Shown here one piece after another: positions 25,594-35,152 of a stretch of 64,000 nt of DNA. Numbering within the stretch: the first letter of the stretch is position 1; each line of letters begins with the position of its first letter. The stretch covers positions 186,001-250,000 of the forward strand of contig NZ_JAGQBJ010000001.1 of assembly GCF_024345575.1 (NCBI RefSeq), in the 5' to 3' direction. The position numbers were made by a program, and so were the translations under genes. The notes under the pieces were generated by a model. It made no database searches. It was not told the origin of the DNA and saw only the letters and a list, made by a program, of their open reading frames with translations. The stretch is from Cyanobium sp. Morenito 9A2. GTDB lineage: Bacteria > Cyanobacteriota > Cyanobacteriia > PCC-6307 > Cyanobiaceae.

Positions 25594-26723
25594 GTCGCGA
25601 GCTCGCGCTGGTGCGTGGGGCAGGCGTCGGCGCTCACCAGGGCCCCGAGCAGATCAGCTGGGGTGACCGGGAAGGGCAGGTGGTGGAGGTCGGAGTGGGG
25701 CAGGCAGGCGAAGGCGCAGACCGCCTGCAGATCACTCAAGGGGGCCGAGGCGAGGCCCAGATCGGCGAGGGTCACGGGCAGGCCGAGGGTGCGGAAGAAG
25801 CCCAGCAGCTGACGGCGGGCCTGGGCCGCCAGCTGGTTGCCGGCGAGCTGCTCCTCCAGGCGCAGCTGCACGAGGATCCCGAAGCCCACCTTTTCGCCGT
25901 GGAGCCGGCCGTGGGTGGCCTCCAGCTGGGTGAGGCCGTTGTGGACCGCATGGGCGGCCACCGTGCGGCAACGGGCGCCACCGAGGCCGCCGATCAGACC
26001 CGCGGTGAGGCCACTGGCCTCCGCCACCCGGACCCAGGCCTCACCGCCGGGTTCCGCCAGGGCCGCCTCCCCTTCAAGCAGGAGCTGATCGCGCAGCACC
26101 CGCGCCATCTGCACCGCCTGCTGGATCAGGCCGTCGCCGCTGTTGCCGCTGCTCACCTGGGCCTCGTACCACTTGGCCATCGCATCGGCCAGGCCGCTGG
26201 CCAGGGTGCGCACGGGCGCCTGGCGCACCAGGCCGTGGTCGAACACCAGCAGCTCCGGGCAGCGATCAAGGGCCACATCGCCCTCGAAGGCACCGGCTGG
26301 GGAATAGAGGTTGGCCAGGGCCGTCCAACCGGCGCAGGTGGCGGCGCTGGTGGGCACGGTGAGGCAGGGGAGGCCCAGCCGCTGGGCCAGCAACTTGCCG
26401 GCATCGAGCACCTTGCCGCCACCGGCGGCCAGCACCGCATCCACGGCGCGGCCAGCGCGGGCTGCAGCGGTGAGCTCCGCCTGCAGTCGCCCCAGATCCT
26501 GCTCGCAGCAGTCGAACTGCAGCTCACCATCAATCGGATCGAGGCCCTGATCGCGCAGATCGGACGCCAACCGCTGGCGCAGTTCGGCGGTGGCGGCGCT
26601 GCGACCGAGCAGCAACGGACGGCGGCAAAGGCCGGCGATCAGCGGCAGGGCCTCGGCCCAGGCCCCCTCCCCCCGCAGCACCCGGGCCGGGGCGATCTGG
26701 TGCTGGCTGACGGGGCTGGTCAT
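25590..26723 (-). CDS. Iron-containing alcohol dehydrogenase family, glycerol-dehydrogenase-like
   Basis: 377 residues. The nucleotide-binding motif AAGGGKVLDAGK and the TVPTSAATCAGW segment match GldA/EgsA-type enzymes. Metal ligands are expected at the Asp in SGLADAMAKWYEA and at His residues in AAHAVHNGL and HGRLHGEKVG. The reaction would be NAD-linked oxidation or reduction of glycerol, dihydroxyacetone phosphate or a similar polyol; the choice cannot be made from the motifs. It is the first gene of the operon with the hydrolase and DUF2993 genes, hinting at a lipid or glycerol link. Confidence 0.88.
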   Translation of the reverse strand: MTSPVSQHQIAPARVLRGEGAWAEALPLIAGLCRRPLLLGRSAATAELRQRLASDLRDQGLDPIDGELQFDCCEQDLGRLQAELTAAARAGRAVDAVLAAGGGKVLDAGKLLAQRLGLPCLTVPTSAATCAGWTALANLYSPAGAFEGDVALDRCPELLVFDHGLVRQAPVRTLASGLADAMAKWYEAQVSSGNSGDGLIQQAVQMARVLRDQLLLEGEAALAEPGGEAWVRVAEASGLTAGLIGGLGGARCRTVAAHAVHNGLTQLEATHGRLHGEKVGFGILVQLRLEEQLAGNQLAAQARRQLLGFFRTLGLPVTLADLGLASAPLSDLQAVCAFACLPHSDLHHLPFPVTPADLLGALVSADACPTHQRELAT

Positions 26724-26925
26724 GCCTTGAGTTTAAAAGTCGCGCCCCTTCCCTCGCTTGGCCGTCCTGGGGGGAACCTTGAGCCCGCGTTGATCAGGAA
26801 GCCATTGAGGGTCACCGTGAAGGCTGGGGAGAGCGGTTCGGCGCGCCGCCAAGGAGGGCTTGGAGACAGGTCCCATGCGGTGCCGATCTCTAGCCTGAAA
26901 ACAAGGCACGGCCAGGCTTGTTCGC

Positions 26926-27765
26926 ATGAACGACGCTGATCTCAAGCAGTCCATCGCGTCCTACGGGGCCCGTGATCTTGGGGAACGAAAATCGTGGTAC
27001 TCGGCAGCGGCCCAGGTGTACGAACGTGCACGTCCGGCCTATCCCCAGGAGCTGATCGAGCAGGTCATCAAGGTCGCCGGACTGACCCGCTACTCCAGAA
27101 TCCTTGAGGTGGGATGTGGACCGGCAACCGCCACCCTTGGCTTGGCTCCCTTGGGGTGCCCGATGGTGTGCCTGGAGCCCAACCCAAACTTTGCTGCGGC
27201 AGCCCGTCGACGTTGTGAGGCCTACCCCTCGATCGAAATCGTCGAGTCGGCCTTTGAGGAATGGACCCTGGATGGACAAGCCTTCGATGCTGTGCTGGCG
27301 GCCAGTTCATTTCATTGGGTGACGCTAGAGGTGGCCTACCGCAAGGCCTCTTCAGCACTGAACGAACGCGGACATCTGATCTTGTTGTGGAACATGGAAC
27401 TTCAGCCCTCAAAGGCCACCCATGAACTCCTGCTGGAGGCCTACGAGCTGCATGCTCCCGAGCTGATCCGCCATGAAACCAGGGCTGAGCAGCAGCAGGT
27501 TCTCAGCGTGCTGGCGCAACTCGCCCTGGAATCGGACCTGTTCGGCAACCTGCAGGAGGGGTCGGTTGAAACCCAGCTCACCTGCTCGGCGGATCAGTAC
27601 CTGGATTCCTTGGCCACCTACTCCCCCTATCTCCGGTTGGACCCCGAGCGTCGATCAGCGCTGTTCGCGGAGTTACACAGGATCATCGACAAGCTGCCTG
27701 GGGGGCAGATCGCCTTGTCGTACCTCTCGGCGTTTCAGATCACCCAGAAACGGCCATCGACCTGA
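26926..27765 (+). CDS. Class I SAM-dependent methyltransferase
   Basis: 279 residues. The SAM motif is ILEVGCGPATATLGLA (around residue 61), followed by an acidic residue in VCLEPNPNFAAAARRRC and the DAVLAASSFHWV strand typical of UbiE/COQ5-like methyltransferases. The C-terminal half supplies the substrate cap and is not diagnostic. A tyrosine-rich N-terminus (WYSAAAQVYERARPAYP) is a common form in this group. Substrate unknown. It is preceded by about 200 bases of non-coding sequence divergent from the dehydrogenase gene, and a 157-base gap follows. Confidence 0.85.
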   Translation: MNDADLKQSIASYGARDLGERKSWYSAAAQVYERARPAYPQELIEQVIKVAGLTRYSRILEVGCGPATATLGLAPLGCPMVCLEPNPNFAAAARRRCEAYPSIEIVESAFEEWTLDGQAFDAVLAASSFHWVTLEVAYRKASSALNERGHLILLWNMELQPSKATHELLLEAYELHAPELIRHETRAEQQQVLSVLAQLALESDLFGNLQEGSVETQLTCSADQYLDSLATYSPYLRLDPERRSALFAELHRIIDKLPGGQIALSYLSAFQITQKRPST

Positions 27766-27922
27766 TCATCGCCCCGCCGGCGCGCCGGTTCATGACCAGA
27801 TCAGACCGGAGGCCTGCCTGGAAAGATCCGGTCACCGTTTGGGGGCAGCGCCCCGCCGACAGGAGCAAAGCCAAGCCATAGAAAGGATCCAGGCCAGCTT
27901 CCCTTCCCGGCCCCCCAGGACC

Positions 27923-29053
27923 ATGCCCCCCTCCCCGTTGGCCTCCCGCCCCCGCTGGCGCGCCAGCCTCGCCCTCTCCGGTGTGGCCCTGGCCCTGGGC
28001 GGCTGCGGCATGGTGCAGGCCACCGCCCTGGCGCCCAGGTTGCAGCCGCCCCTGGCGGTGGGCGCCGCCGGCCGCTGCACCAACGGCAACCGCAACGCCG
28101 AGCAGATCTTCAGCGCTTCCAAAAATGGCGTCGCCGTGGTGCGCACCGAACGGGGCCTCGGCAGCGCCTTCGTGGTCGCCCAGCAGAACAGCACCACCTA
28201 CCTGGTCACCAACGCCCACGTGGTGGAAGGCAGCGACGGGGTGAACCTCAAGTGGGTGGACGGCCGCAGCGACGGAGCCCAGGTGGTGGCCCGGGGTGGC
28301 GGTGGCTCCCCCACCAACGACCTGGCCCTGCTGGCGGTGCAGGGCACCCGCGGCCAGGTGCTCAAGCTGAACGATCGGCCCTCCGCCGTGGGCCAGGAGG
28401 TGTTCGTGATCGGGGCGCCCAAGGGGCTGGAGTTCAGCCTCAGCCGCGGCGTCGTCAGCAGCCTGCGGGATCGCGACGGCATCCTGCAGATCGATGCCGC
28501 GATCAACCCGGGCAATTCCGGCGGCCCGGTGCTCGACGCCCGCAACTGCGTCGCCGGCATCGCCACGTTCAAATACAACGACAGTGAGGGGCTCAACTTC
28601 GCCGTCTCCGCGGCGGCGGTGCGCGATTTCCTCAGGCGTTTGCCCGCCGCTGGCGAAGGGCCAGCGGGAGGCAGTGACGACACGGCCCGGGTTCCCTATC
28701 CAGAAGCGCGCCCCAGCGGCCCCCCCAGCGCTCCGGAGGGTGAAGCACCTGGCGGCACCAACCTCTGTGTGTACCGCCGCAGCGACCAATCTGAACCCGA
28801 GCGCATCCCCTGCCGTCTCAGCCGCCTGCAGAACGACAACGGCCAGACCATCTATGACCTCGCCTGGGCCGACGGCTCCCGGAACGCCTATGCCTTCTTT
28901 GCGAGTGGCAAGGTGCTGATCCAGGCCAACGACGGCCAGGGCGGTGCCGGCAGCGACGAGGGCCGCTTCCAGGTGGGGGCCTCCGGGGTGGCGATCCGCA
29001 GCAGCCCCGGCAACCTTGCCTTCATCCCCGGCCTGAACCCTGTCCTCAACTGA
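27923..29053 (+). CDS. Secreted trypsin-like serine protease, probable lipoprotein
   Basis: 376 residues from ATG at 27923. An N-terminal signal ends with LALGGCGM, a plausible lipobox with Cys about residue 30. The S1C catalytic triad is visible: His in VTNAHVVEG, Asp in TNDLALLAV and Ser in NPGNSGGPV. No PDZ domain follows; instead there is a linker and a C-terminal beta-rich domain of about 100 residues (LCVYRRS, CRLSRLQNDNGQTIYDLAWADG). It differs from DegP/HhoA in lacking PDZ. It probably acts in the periplasm or on the cell surface. A longer open frame upstream to 27473 overlaps the methyltransferase gene and is not used. Confidence 0.9.
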   Translation: MPPSPLASRPRWRASLALSGVALALGGCGMVQATALAPRLQPPLAVGAAGRCTNGNRNAEQIFSASKNGVAVVRTERGLGSAFVVAQQNSTTYLVTNAHVVEGSDGVNLKWVDGRSDGAQVVARGGGGSPTNDLALLAVQGTRGQVLKLNDRPSAVGQEVFVIGAPKGLEFSLSRGVVSSLRDRDGILQIDAAINPGNSGGPVLDARNCVAGIATFKYNDSEGLNFAVSAAAVRDFLRRLPAAGEGPAGGSDDTARVPYPEARPSGPPSAPEGEAPGGTNLCVYRRSDQSEPERIPCRLSRLQNDNGQTIYDLAWADGSRNAYAFFASGKVLIQANDGQGGAGSDEGRFQVGASGVAIRSSPGNLAFIPGLNPVLN

Positions 29054-29125
29054 ACGGGATCCCGCCCCCGGTGGGGGCGCCATGGGCTCCCGCAGGGGCC
29101 GCCCACTACGCTGCCCTCGACACAG

Positions 29126-29821
29126 TTGGGCCACAGGGTGCTGAAGGGCGAAGTGAACCGGGCAGAGGAACTCAAGGAACTGGGCTGGCCGGTCGAAGAG
29201 GTGCGGCGCTACGCGGAGCTTTGGGAGTACCGCCAGCGCTGGGGGGCGATCAATCTCGAGCCGGAAGACCGGGTTTTCCTGCGCCAGGCGGAAGCCGCCC
29301 TGCCGAAGCTGGCCACGGGGAAGGGCTCGGCCCGCAAGAGCTTCCGAGATAAATCGCACGTGCGCTGGCTTGCTTTCCATCTGGAGGCCTTCAAGGCCGC
29401 CGAAGCGGAGCTGGGCTTGGCCAGTGGTGAGCTGGGCGCCTGGCGGATCGTGCTCGAAGAGGAGCTCCGGGCCCTGGCCTACGACCAACCGGTGCTGGGG
29501 CTCCCCGACACCCTCAAGGCCAAGGCGCTCATTCCCTTGCGCAACACCTGGGCAGCGGAAGCCGCCGCCAGCGGTCGGGTGCTCAGCATCGATTTCAACG
29601 CCCCCTTGGAGGCCCTCAGGGCCAGGGAGAAGACCAGCTGGAAGCCCCTGCGCGGCGAAGAAGCCGCCAGTGCCAGCGATTACCCCGTGCTGGAGGGCGA
29701 GGCCGCCGCCATCTTCCGCGCCCAGGTGCGCCAGGCGGTGATCGCCCAGATCCGCAGCACCTTCCCGTCCTTGAAGGACACTGACAAGCCCCTGCCCCCC
29801 GACGACTGGCAGCCGGCCTGA
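29126..29821 (+). CDS. Hypothetical protein, 231 residues
   Basis: Family not recognised. The protein is mainly helical and charged (ELGWPVEEVRRYAELWEYRQRW at the start, shown in part), without signal or membrane segments. A conserved-looking core has SFRDKSHVRWLAFHLE and later ALIPLRNTWAAEAAA. The start may be TTG at 29126 or GTG at 29138. Codon use is like that of the flanking genes. It lies 72 bases after the protease gene and just before a DUF938 gene, probably in the same transcript as the latter. No function can be proposed. Confidence 0.65.
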   Translation: MGHRVLKGEVNRAEELKELGWPVEEVRRYAELWEYRQRWGAINLEPEDRVFLRQAEAALPKLATGKGSARKSFRDKSHVRWLAFHLEAFKAAEAELGLASGELGAWRIVLEEELRALAYDQPVLGLPDTLKAKALIPLRNTWAAEAAASGRVLSIDFNAPLEALRAREKTSWKPLRGEEAASASDYPVLEGEAAAIFRAQVRQAVIAQIRSTFPSLKDTDKPLPPDDWQPA

Positions 29822-29828
29822 AGTAGCG

Positions 29829-30434
29829 GTGTTCTCGCCCGCCTGTGAGCGCAACAAGGGGCCCATCCTTGGGATGTTGAGCCGTTGGCTGCCGCCCCAG
29901 GCCTCGGTGCTCGAAGTGGGCTCGGGCACGGGCCAGCACGCCCAGCATTTCTGCGCCTCAATCGACGGCCTGCGTTGGCAACCGACGGAATTGCCGTCCA
30001 ACATCGAGTTGCTGCGCTTTTTGCTGCTACAGGCCCCCCAGCCGGAAGGATTGCTGGAGCCCCTCGCCCTGGACGTGCGCGTGCAGCCCTGGCCGAAGGG
30101 TCCCTTCGAAGCGGTGTTCTCAGCCAACACGGCGCACATCATGCCCTGGGAGGCGGTGCTGGCTCTGCTGGCCGGTGCGGCGGGGGTGCTGGCGCCCGAG
30201 GGCCTGTTGTTCCTCTATGGCCCCTTCAGCGAGGGGGGCGTCCACAGCGCTGCCAGCAACGCCGCCTTTGACGCCGAGCTGCGGGCCCGCGATCCGTCCA
30301 TGGGGGTTCGTGATGCCCAGGTGATCCAGGCCGAGGCCGCCCGGGTGGGTCTCAGCCTGAGCGAACGCCTGGATCTGCCCGCCAACAACCAACTGCTGAT
30401 CTTCCGGAACGGCGTGGGCATGCTTGAGCGATGA
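29829..30434 (+). CDS. DUF938 SAM-dependent methyltransferase-like protein
   Basis: 201 residues from a GTG. It has the DUF938 pattern: SPACERNKGPIL at the N-terminus, the SAM-binding VLEVGSGTGQHAQHFC, and ANTAHIMPWEAV, followed by LFLYGPFSEGG and SNAAFDAELRARDPSMGVRD. This family is widespread in bacteria, and its substrate is not known. The stop overlaps the recQ start by 4 bases (ATGA at 30431), so it is co-translated with recQ. Confidence 0.9.
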   Translation: MFSPACERNKGPILGMLSRWLPPQASVLEVGSGTGQHAQHFCASIDGLRWQPTELPSNIELLRFLLLQAPQPEGLLEPLALDVRVQPWPKGPFEAVFSANTAHIMPWEAVLALLAGAAGVLAPEGLLFLYGPFSEGGVHSAASNAAFDAELRARDPSMGVRDAQVIQAEAARVGLSLSERLDLPANNQLLIFRNGVGMLER

Positions 30435-32263
30435 GCGAATCATCCTTGCGCGAGCCGGCGGCTGTGCTGAGGGAGGTGTTCGGCTACGGCGCCTTCCGCG
30501 GCCCCCAGGAAGCGATCGTTGACCATGTGCTGGCAGGGGGCTCGGCCCTCGTGCTGATGCCCACGGGGGGCGGCAAATCCCTCTGTTATCAGATCCCCGC
30601 CCTCTGCCGGGCCGGCACGGGCGTGGTGATCTCGCCCCTGATCGCCCTGATGCAGGACCAGGTGGAGGCGCTGCGCCAGGCCGGGGTGCGCGCCGCCGCC
30701 CTCAACTCCGCCCAGGGCCCCGCCGAGGGCGCCGCCAGCTGGCGGGCCCTGCGCGCCGGCGAGCTGGACCTGCTTTACCTTTCCCCCGAACGCCTGCTTT
30801 CGGGCGACACCCTCGAGCGGCTGGGGGAGCTGCCGATCGCCCTGTTCGCCATCGATGAGGCCCATTGCGTGTCCCAGTGGGGGCACGATTTCCGGCCCGA
30901 ATACCTGCAGCTGGCCCAGCTGGCGGAACGCTTCCCGGCGGTGCCGCGGCTGGCGCTCACCGCCACGGCCGATCCGCGCACCCGCGAGGAGATCCGCCAG
31001 CGGCTGGCGCTGGAGAGCGGCCGGGTGTTCAGCGCCAGCTTCGATCGGCCCAACATCCGCTACCTGCTGCGCGACAAGGACGACCCAAGCCGCCAGTTGC
31101 TGGCCTTCCTTGAGGGTCAAAGGGGCGAGGCGGGGATCGTCTACGCCCGCTCCCGCAGCCGGGTGGAGAGCCTGGCCCAGGCCCTGCGGGCGGCGGGCTT
31201 CGACGCCCTGGCCTATCACGCGGGCCTGGACAACGACGTGCGCGCCCAGGTGCTGCGGCGCTTCCGCCAGGAGAGCGCCGTGGTGGTGGTGGCCACGGTG
31301 GCCTTCGGCATGGGCATCGACAAGCCCGATGTGCGCTTCGTCGCCCATGTGGACCTGCCCAAGAGCCTGGAGGCCTACTACCAGGAGACCGGCCGGGGCG
31401 GGCGCGACGGGCTGGCGGCCACCGCCTGGATGGTGCACGGGGCGGGGGATCTGCCCCAGCTGCGCCGCTTCATCGACGACTCCGCCGCTGAGCCGGAGCA
31501 GAAGCGGATCGAGCACGGCAAGCTCGATGCCCTGGTGGCCTTCACCGAGGCGGCGGGCTGCCGGCGCCAGGTGCTGCTGGCCCACTTCGGTGAGGCGCTG
31601 GCGGAGCCCTGCGGCAACTGTGACCGCTGCCTGGAACCCGACCGCTCCACAGATGGCACCGAGGCCGCCCGCAAGGCACTTTCAGCCGTCTACCGCACGG
31701 GCAGCCGCTTCGGGGCCGCCCATCTGGTGGATGTGCTGCTGGGGGCCGACACCGCCCGCATCCGGGAGCTGGCTCACCAGCAGCTGAGCGTCTATGGGAT
31801 CGGCAAGGAGCTCGACAGGGGCCAGTGGCGCAGCCTGTTTCGGCAGCTGGTGGCCCGGGGGGTGCTGGAGAGCGACCCGGAGGCCCGCGGCGGCCTGCGC
31901 TTCGGCGCCGATGCGCTGGTGCGGCCGCTGCTGCGGGGGGAGAGCCGCTTTGCGGTGCACCTGCCTCCCCCCCGGCAGGAGCAGCGCCGCCAGGGACCCA
32001 GCGGCAGCGAGCGCGCCCGGGCGGGCGACACGGAGCTGGATCGCGAAGGCGAAGCCCTGCTGGCGGCCCTCAAGGAATGGCGGCGGGACCAGGCCCGCAG
32101 CCAGGGGGTGCCCCCCTACGTGGTGTTCCACGACCGCACCCTGGTGGAGGTGGCGGCACTCCGGCCCGCCAGCACCGGCGAACTGGCCCAGGTGAGCGGC
32201 GTGGGGGCCGCCAAACTGGAGCGTTACGGCGAAGCCGTCCTGGCGGTGATCAGCAGGCGCTGA
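30431..32263 (+). CDS. recQ: ATP-dependent DNA helicase RecQ
   Basis: 3'-5' DNA helicase for repair and recombination, 610 residues. It has motif 0 (GYGAFRGPQEAI), Walker A LMPTGGGKSLCYQ, the DEAHC box with the RecQ-specific loop (DEAHCVSQWGHDFRPEY), and motif VI QETGRGGRDG. A zinc-binding Cys set (Cys near residues 376 and 396-402; CGNCDRC) is present, and an RQC winged-helix region follows. The C-terminal HRDC-like domain includes LAQVSGVGAAKLERYG. All key residues are intact, and the length is normal. It overlaps the DUF938 gene by 4 bases. Confidence 0.95.
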   Translation: MSESSLREPAAVLREVFGYGAFRGPQEAIVDHVLAGGSALVLMPTGGGKSLCYQIPALCRAGTGVVISPLIALMQDQVEALRQAGVRAAALNSAQGPAEGAASWRALRAGELDLLYLSPERLLSGDTLERLGELPIALFAIDEAHCVSQWGHDFRPEYLQLAQLAERFPAVPRLALTATADPRTREEIRQRLALESGRVFSASFDRPNIRYLLRDKDDPSRQLLAFLEGQRGEAGIVYARSRSRVESLAQALRAAGFDALAYHAGLDNDVRAQVLRRFRQESAVVVVATVAFGMGIDKPDVRFVAHVDLPKSLEAYYQETGRGGRDGLAATAWMVHGAGDLPQLRRFIDDSAAEPEQKRIEHGKLDALVAFTEAAGCRRQVLLAHFGEALAEPCGNCDRCLEPDRSTDGTEAARKALSAVYRTGSRFGAAHLVDVLLGADTARIRELAHQQLSVYGIGKELDRGQWRSLFRQLVARGVLESDPEARGGLRFGADALVRPLLRGESRFAVHLPPPRQEQRRQGPSGSERARAGDTELDREGEALLAALKEWRRDQARSQGVPPYVVFHDRTLVEVAALRPASTGELAQVSGVGAAKLERYGEAVLAVISRR

Positions 32264-32291
32264 GCCGCCCGAACCACAGGGGCCCAGGCCC

Positions 32292-32672
32292 TCAGAGGGC
32301 GCGGCGGTCGAGGGCCTCGGCCAGGCGCGTGGCGGCGGCCGCCAGGTCGGCCTGGGGATCGGGGGCAGCAACGGCCTCCTCCTTACGGCGCAGGCGCTCG
32401 ATCGAGCGCACGATCAGAAAGACCACGAAGGCGATCACCACGAAGTTGATCAGCGCCACGATCACGGCGCCGGCGGGCCAGGCGGCGATCGAGGCCACGT
32501 TGGCGGCCTTGAGGGCGGGGGCCAGCAGCGAGGTCATCACCAGGCTGACCACCGCATCCACCACCTTGCCGAAGGCTCCGCCGATGACCACGGCCACCGC
32601 CAGGTCGACCACGTTTCCCTGGTTGATGAAGGCCTGGAAATCGCGAAGGAAGGAGCTGCGGCGGGGTGCCAT
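32292..32672 (-). CDS. mscL: Large-conductance mechanosensitive channel MscL
   Basis: 126 residues, a normal MscL length. The N-terminal amphipathic helix (FLRDFQAFINQGNVVDLAVAV, shown in part) and the pore-lining TM1 with VVIGGAFGKVVDAVVSLV are clear. A second membrane helix (VIVALINFVVIAFVVFLIV) is followed by the charged C-terminal bundle. It opens under membrane tension to release solutes during hypo-osmotic shock. It is convergent with recQ and monocistronic. Confidence 0.95.
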   Translation of the reverse strand: MAPRRSSFLRDFQAFINQGNVVDLAVAVVIGGAFGKVVDAVVSLVMTSLLAPALKAANVASIAAWPAGAVIVALINFVVIAFVVFLIVRSIERLRRKEEAVAAPDPQADLAAAATRLAEALDRRAL

Positions 32673-33154
32673 GGATCAAACGAAAGCAATCGAAAACCCT
32701 ATCGCCCCATGAACAGGGTTCAGCCGCTGAAGCAAGGCCTGCCCAGGGCCCCGAGGATCGAATCGACCAGCGAGGTTCGCGGCACCCCTGCGTTCCCTGT
32801 CGAGGCGCTCCGCTGGGCCCTGAGCCTGCTGTCATCTCTGCCGGTGGCCGCACTGCTCCCTGGCGCTGGGATGACGGCGCAGACCCGGCGTGGGCCCACG
32901 GCGCTTCAGATCCTGGCGCCGGTGCTCCCCTGGTCGGTGCGATCCCGCCCGTGGTGCTGGTCCCCGTGGTGGTCGTGCTGATGATCTGCTCGATCGCCAG
33001 CGGGCAGCTGCACATGCTCAGCCCGTTCACCGCCCTGGTCTCTTGCCTGGAGCCGCCGTTGGCAGCCCAGGCCCGTGAGTTCATTCAGCCTGGGGTGGGG
33101 CTGTTGGTGATCGCCCCAGCGCGGCGCTGGCTGCTCGGGCGCAAGGCCCAGTGA

Positions 33155-34254
33155 CGCCGGGACAACCGCGGCCCCATGGGACAAGGTCTGCCAGCGGAAT
33201 CGCAGACGCGAGAAGAACTCCAGCGCAGCTGCCGCCCCGTGGGCCACCCCGGAGACCATCCCCCGCCAGCGTGCCCCGGGCATGGGCCCCGAGACGGGTC
33301 CACCCGCACCGCTGAGTTGCCAGGCTGCGAGGAGGCGCCCTCCCCTTGGCTTGGGCATGCTGCGGCACTCCTTGTGGACCCGCTCCACAGCTTCCATGCG
33401 GTCCACGGCTTGGGACCGTCGTTCGTCGGAGCGTGTGATGGACGTCTCTGTGGCCGATCCCCTGAGCAGGGGGTCTACGGGGTGGATCGGCCACCCGTCA
33501 CCGGAAACGCTGCAGCGCCTGCAAACGTCCTCCCTACGGCGCGGTTCCGGAGATCGTCCCGCAGGCCGAGAGCATCACCTGCCCGGTGCCATCGAGCTGC
33601 AGAACGGCCGCCTCCTTGGGGGCGAGGGGAGGGCCGGGCTGGAGGTCCTGGGTCGCGGGGGGGGGGGGGCCACCCCAGGCCCCGGGCGGCGGACGGCGGC
33701 AGGTGTTGGCGGCTCCAGCGCATGGCCGCCTGGAATCCGGCGCTGCCGGCGATGGGAACCCCCGGATCGCCATCAAGCGCACCACCTGGCGGGCCTCTGC
33801 GGAGAGGCTGCCCGATGCACGGAAGGCCACCGTGCTGGGCGTTGCTGATCCGTGCGCTGGCCTTGTTCAACCAACAGGGCATGAGCTGCCGCCGAGTGTC
33901 CAGCGCTGATGGCTCCGCCCACCGCTCCAAGCCGGGGCGGCAGGCGTGTGGGGGCGTTCAGATCACACCCAGTTCAACCATTCGGGCCCGCTGTGAACCA
34001 ACGGCCAGGCGGAGCGCGAGGGCCTTCAGCTGACTTGATCTCCAGCCCACAATGCTTGCCGAGCGGGCCCAAGCATGGGCACCGCCCTGGCAGGTCGCAC
34101 CCCCTTCCAGCCGCTCAGCCTGCTGTGGGCTACGGAATGGGTGGATGGGACAGCACACCTGGGCCCGCCCAAGCGGTGACGTGATCGAGGTCACAGCTCT
34201 GCGCTTCCCCCTGGGCCGAATCCTGCGCTCAACCGACCTGGATCGCCGAGGTGA
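33155..34254. other. 1.1-kb region without a supportable gene; 13-G run
   Basis: Open frames exist on both strands, but none shows a family, a consistent start or protein-like composition throughout. Just before the stretch, 32985-33154 on the plus strand could encode a short hydrophobic peptide ending RRWLLGRKAQ, which I do not call. Features seen here: a run of 13 G at 33657-33669, and a minus-strand frame (33534-33830) crossing it whose end reads LQLDGTGQVMLSACGT, slightly reminiscent of the CHAT-protease Cys motif. The best reading is decayed coding sequence interrupted at the homopolymer, but this is weakly supported. Confidence 0.4.
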
Positions 34255-35091
34255 TCAGAAGCTCTCGTAACCGCCTTCCTCGTGTTCCTCCTCCTCCGGC
34301 AGCTGCAGATTCACCACCACCGGGGCATGGTCGCTGGGCTTCTCGTTGCCGCGCACCCCCTTGTGGATCACGCAGCCCGTGGCCCACACCAGCAGATCTT
34401 CCGAGAGGTAAATGTGATCGATCCGCCAGCCCCGATCCCGGTCCCAGGCGCCGCTTCGGTAGTCCCACCAGCTCCAGTGGCCGCTCTCAGCCTCGAAGAC
34501 CCGGAACACATCGCTTAGGCGTCCTCCCAAGGCCTTTGTGAGCGCCCCCCGTTCGGCCTCGCTGGCCATGATCCCGCCGGTGAGCCGCTTGGGATCATGG
34601 AGATCGCGCCCTTCGAGGGCAATGTTGAAATCTCCCACCAGGCAGAGGGGATCGCCTTCCTGCTCCTGGGCCTCCAGGTAGCGCTGCAGGCAGCCCAGCC
34701 AGCGCAACTTGTAGGCGTACTTGTCGGAGCTGAGCGACGAGCCGTTGGGCACATAGACGTTGAGTACGCGCACCCCTTCGATGCGGGCGCTGATCACGCG
34801 TTTTTGCTCCCCCAGCTCTTCGGCTTCGGCGTCATCCGGCAACAGGGCGGCCAAGCCGATGCGCACGTCTTCGAGCGGGTGAAGGCTGAGGATGGCCACG
34901 CCGTTGTAGGCCTTCTGGCCGCTGATCACCAACTCGTAGCCCAGTGCCGTGAAGGCGTTGGCCGGGAAGTTGCCGTCCTCCACCTTCGTCTCCTGGAGGC
35001 AGAGCACGTCGGGGCGTTCCTGCCGCAGCCAATCCAATAGCTGGTCGAGGCGGCTGCGCACCGAGTTCACATTCCAGGTGGCGATGCGCAT
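34255..35091 (-). CDS. xth: Exodeoxyribonuclease III / AP endonuclease
   Basis: 278 residues, base-excision-repair nuclease of the Mg-dependent AP endonuclease fold. Motifs are MRIATWNVNSVRSRLDQ with the metal-contacting Asn, LCLQETKV with the catalytic Glu, the catalytic NVYVPNGSS strand, LVGDFNIA with Asp and Asn, and the closing RIDHIYLS and PSDHAPV with the Asp/His pair. All are intact, and the length is normal. It is divergent from a small secreted-protein gene. No operon partner is evident. Confidence 0.95.
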   Translation of the reverse strand: MRIATWNVNSVRSRLDQLLDWLRQERPDVLCLQETKVEDGNFPANAFTALGYELVISGQKAYNGVAILSLHPLEDVRIGLAALLPDDAEAEELGEQKRVISARIEGVRVLNVYVPNGSSLSSDKYAYKLRWLGCLQRYLEAQEQEGDPLCLVGDFNIALEGRDLHDPKRLTGGIMASEAERGALTKALGGRLSDVFRVFEAESGHWSWWDYRSGAWDRDRGWRIDHIYLSEDLLVWATGCVIHKGVRGNEKPSDHAPVVVNLQLPEEEEHEEGGYESF

Positions 35092-35152
35092 GTGGTGCGT
35101 CCACGTCTCGATCGGGGCCCTCTAGCATCGTTCCATCTCGAGGGCAGGGGCG

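Noticed and set aside
27740-30142. 800-residue minus-strand open frame under the serine protease and following genes
   Set aside because: Gly/His/Gln-rich antisense frame spanning several genes with recognised motifs.
33657-33669. Poly-G run as a confirmed phase-variable switch
   Set aside because: Only a tract is seen; no gene is supported on either side, so the claim is kept as a query, not a feature.
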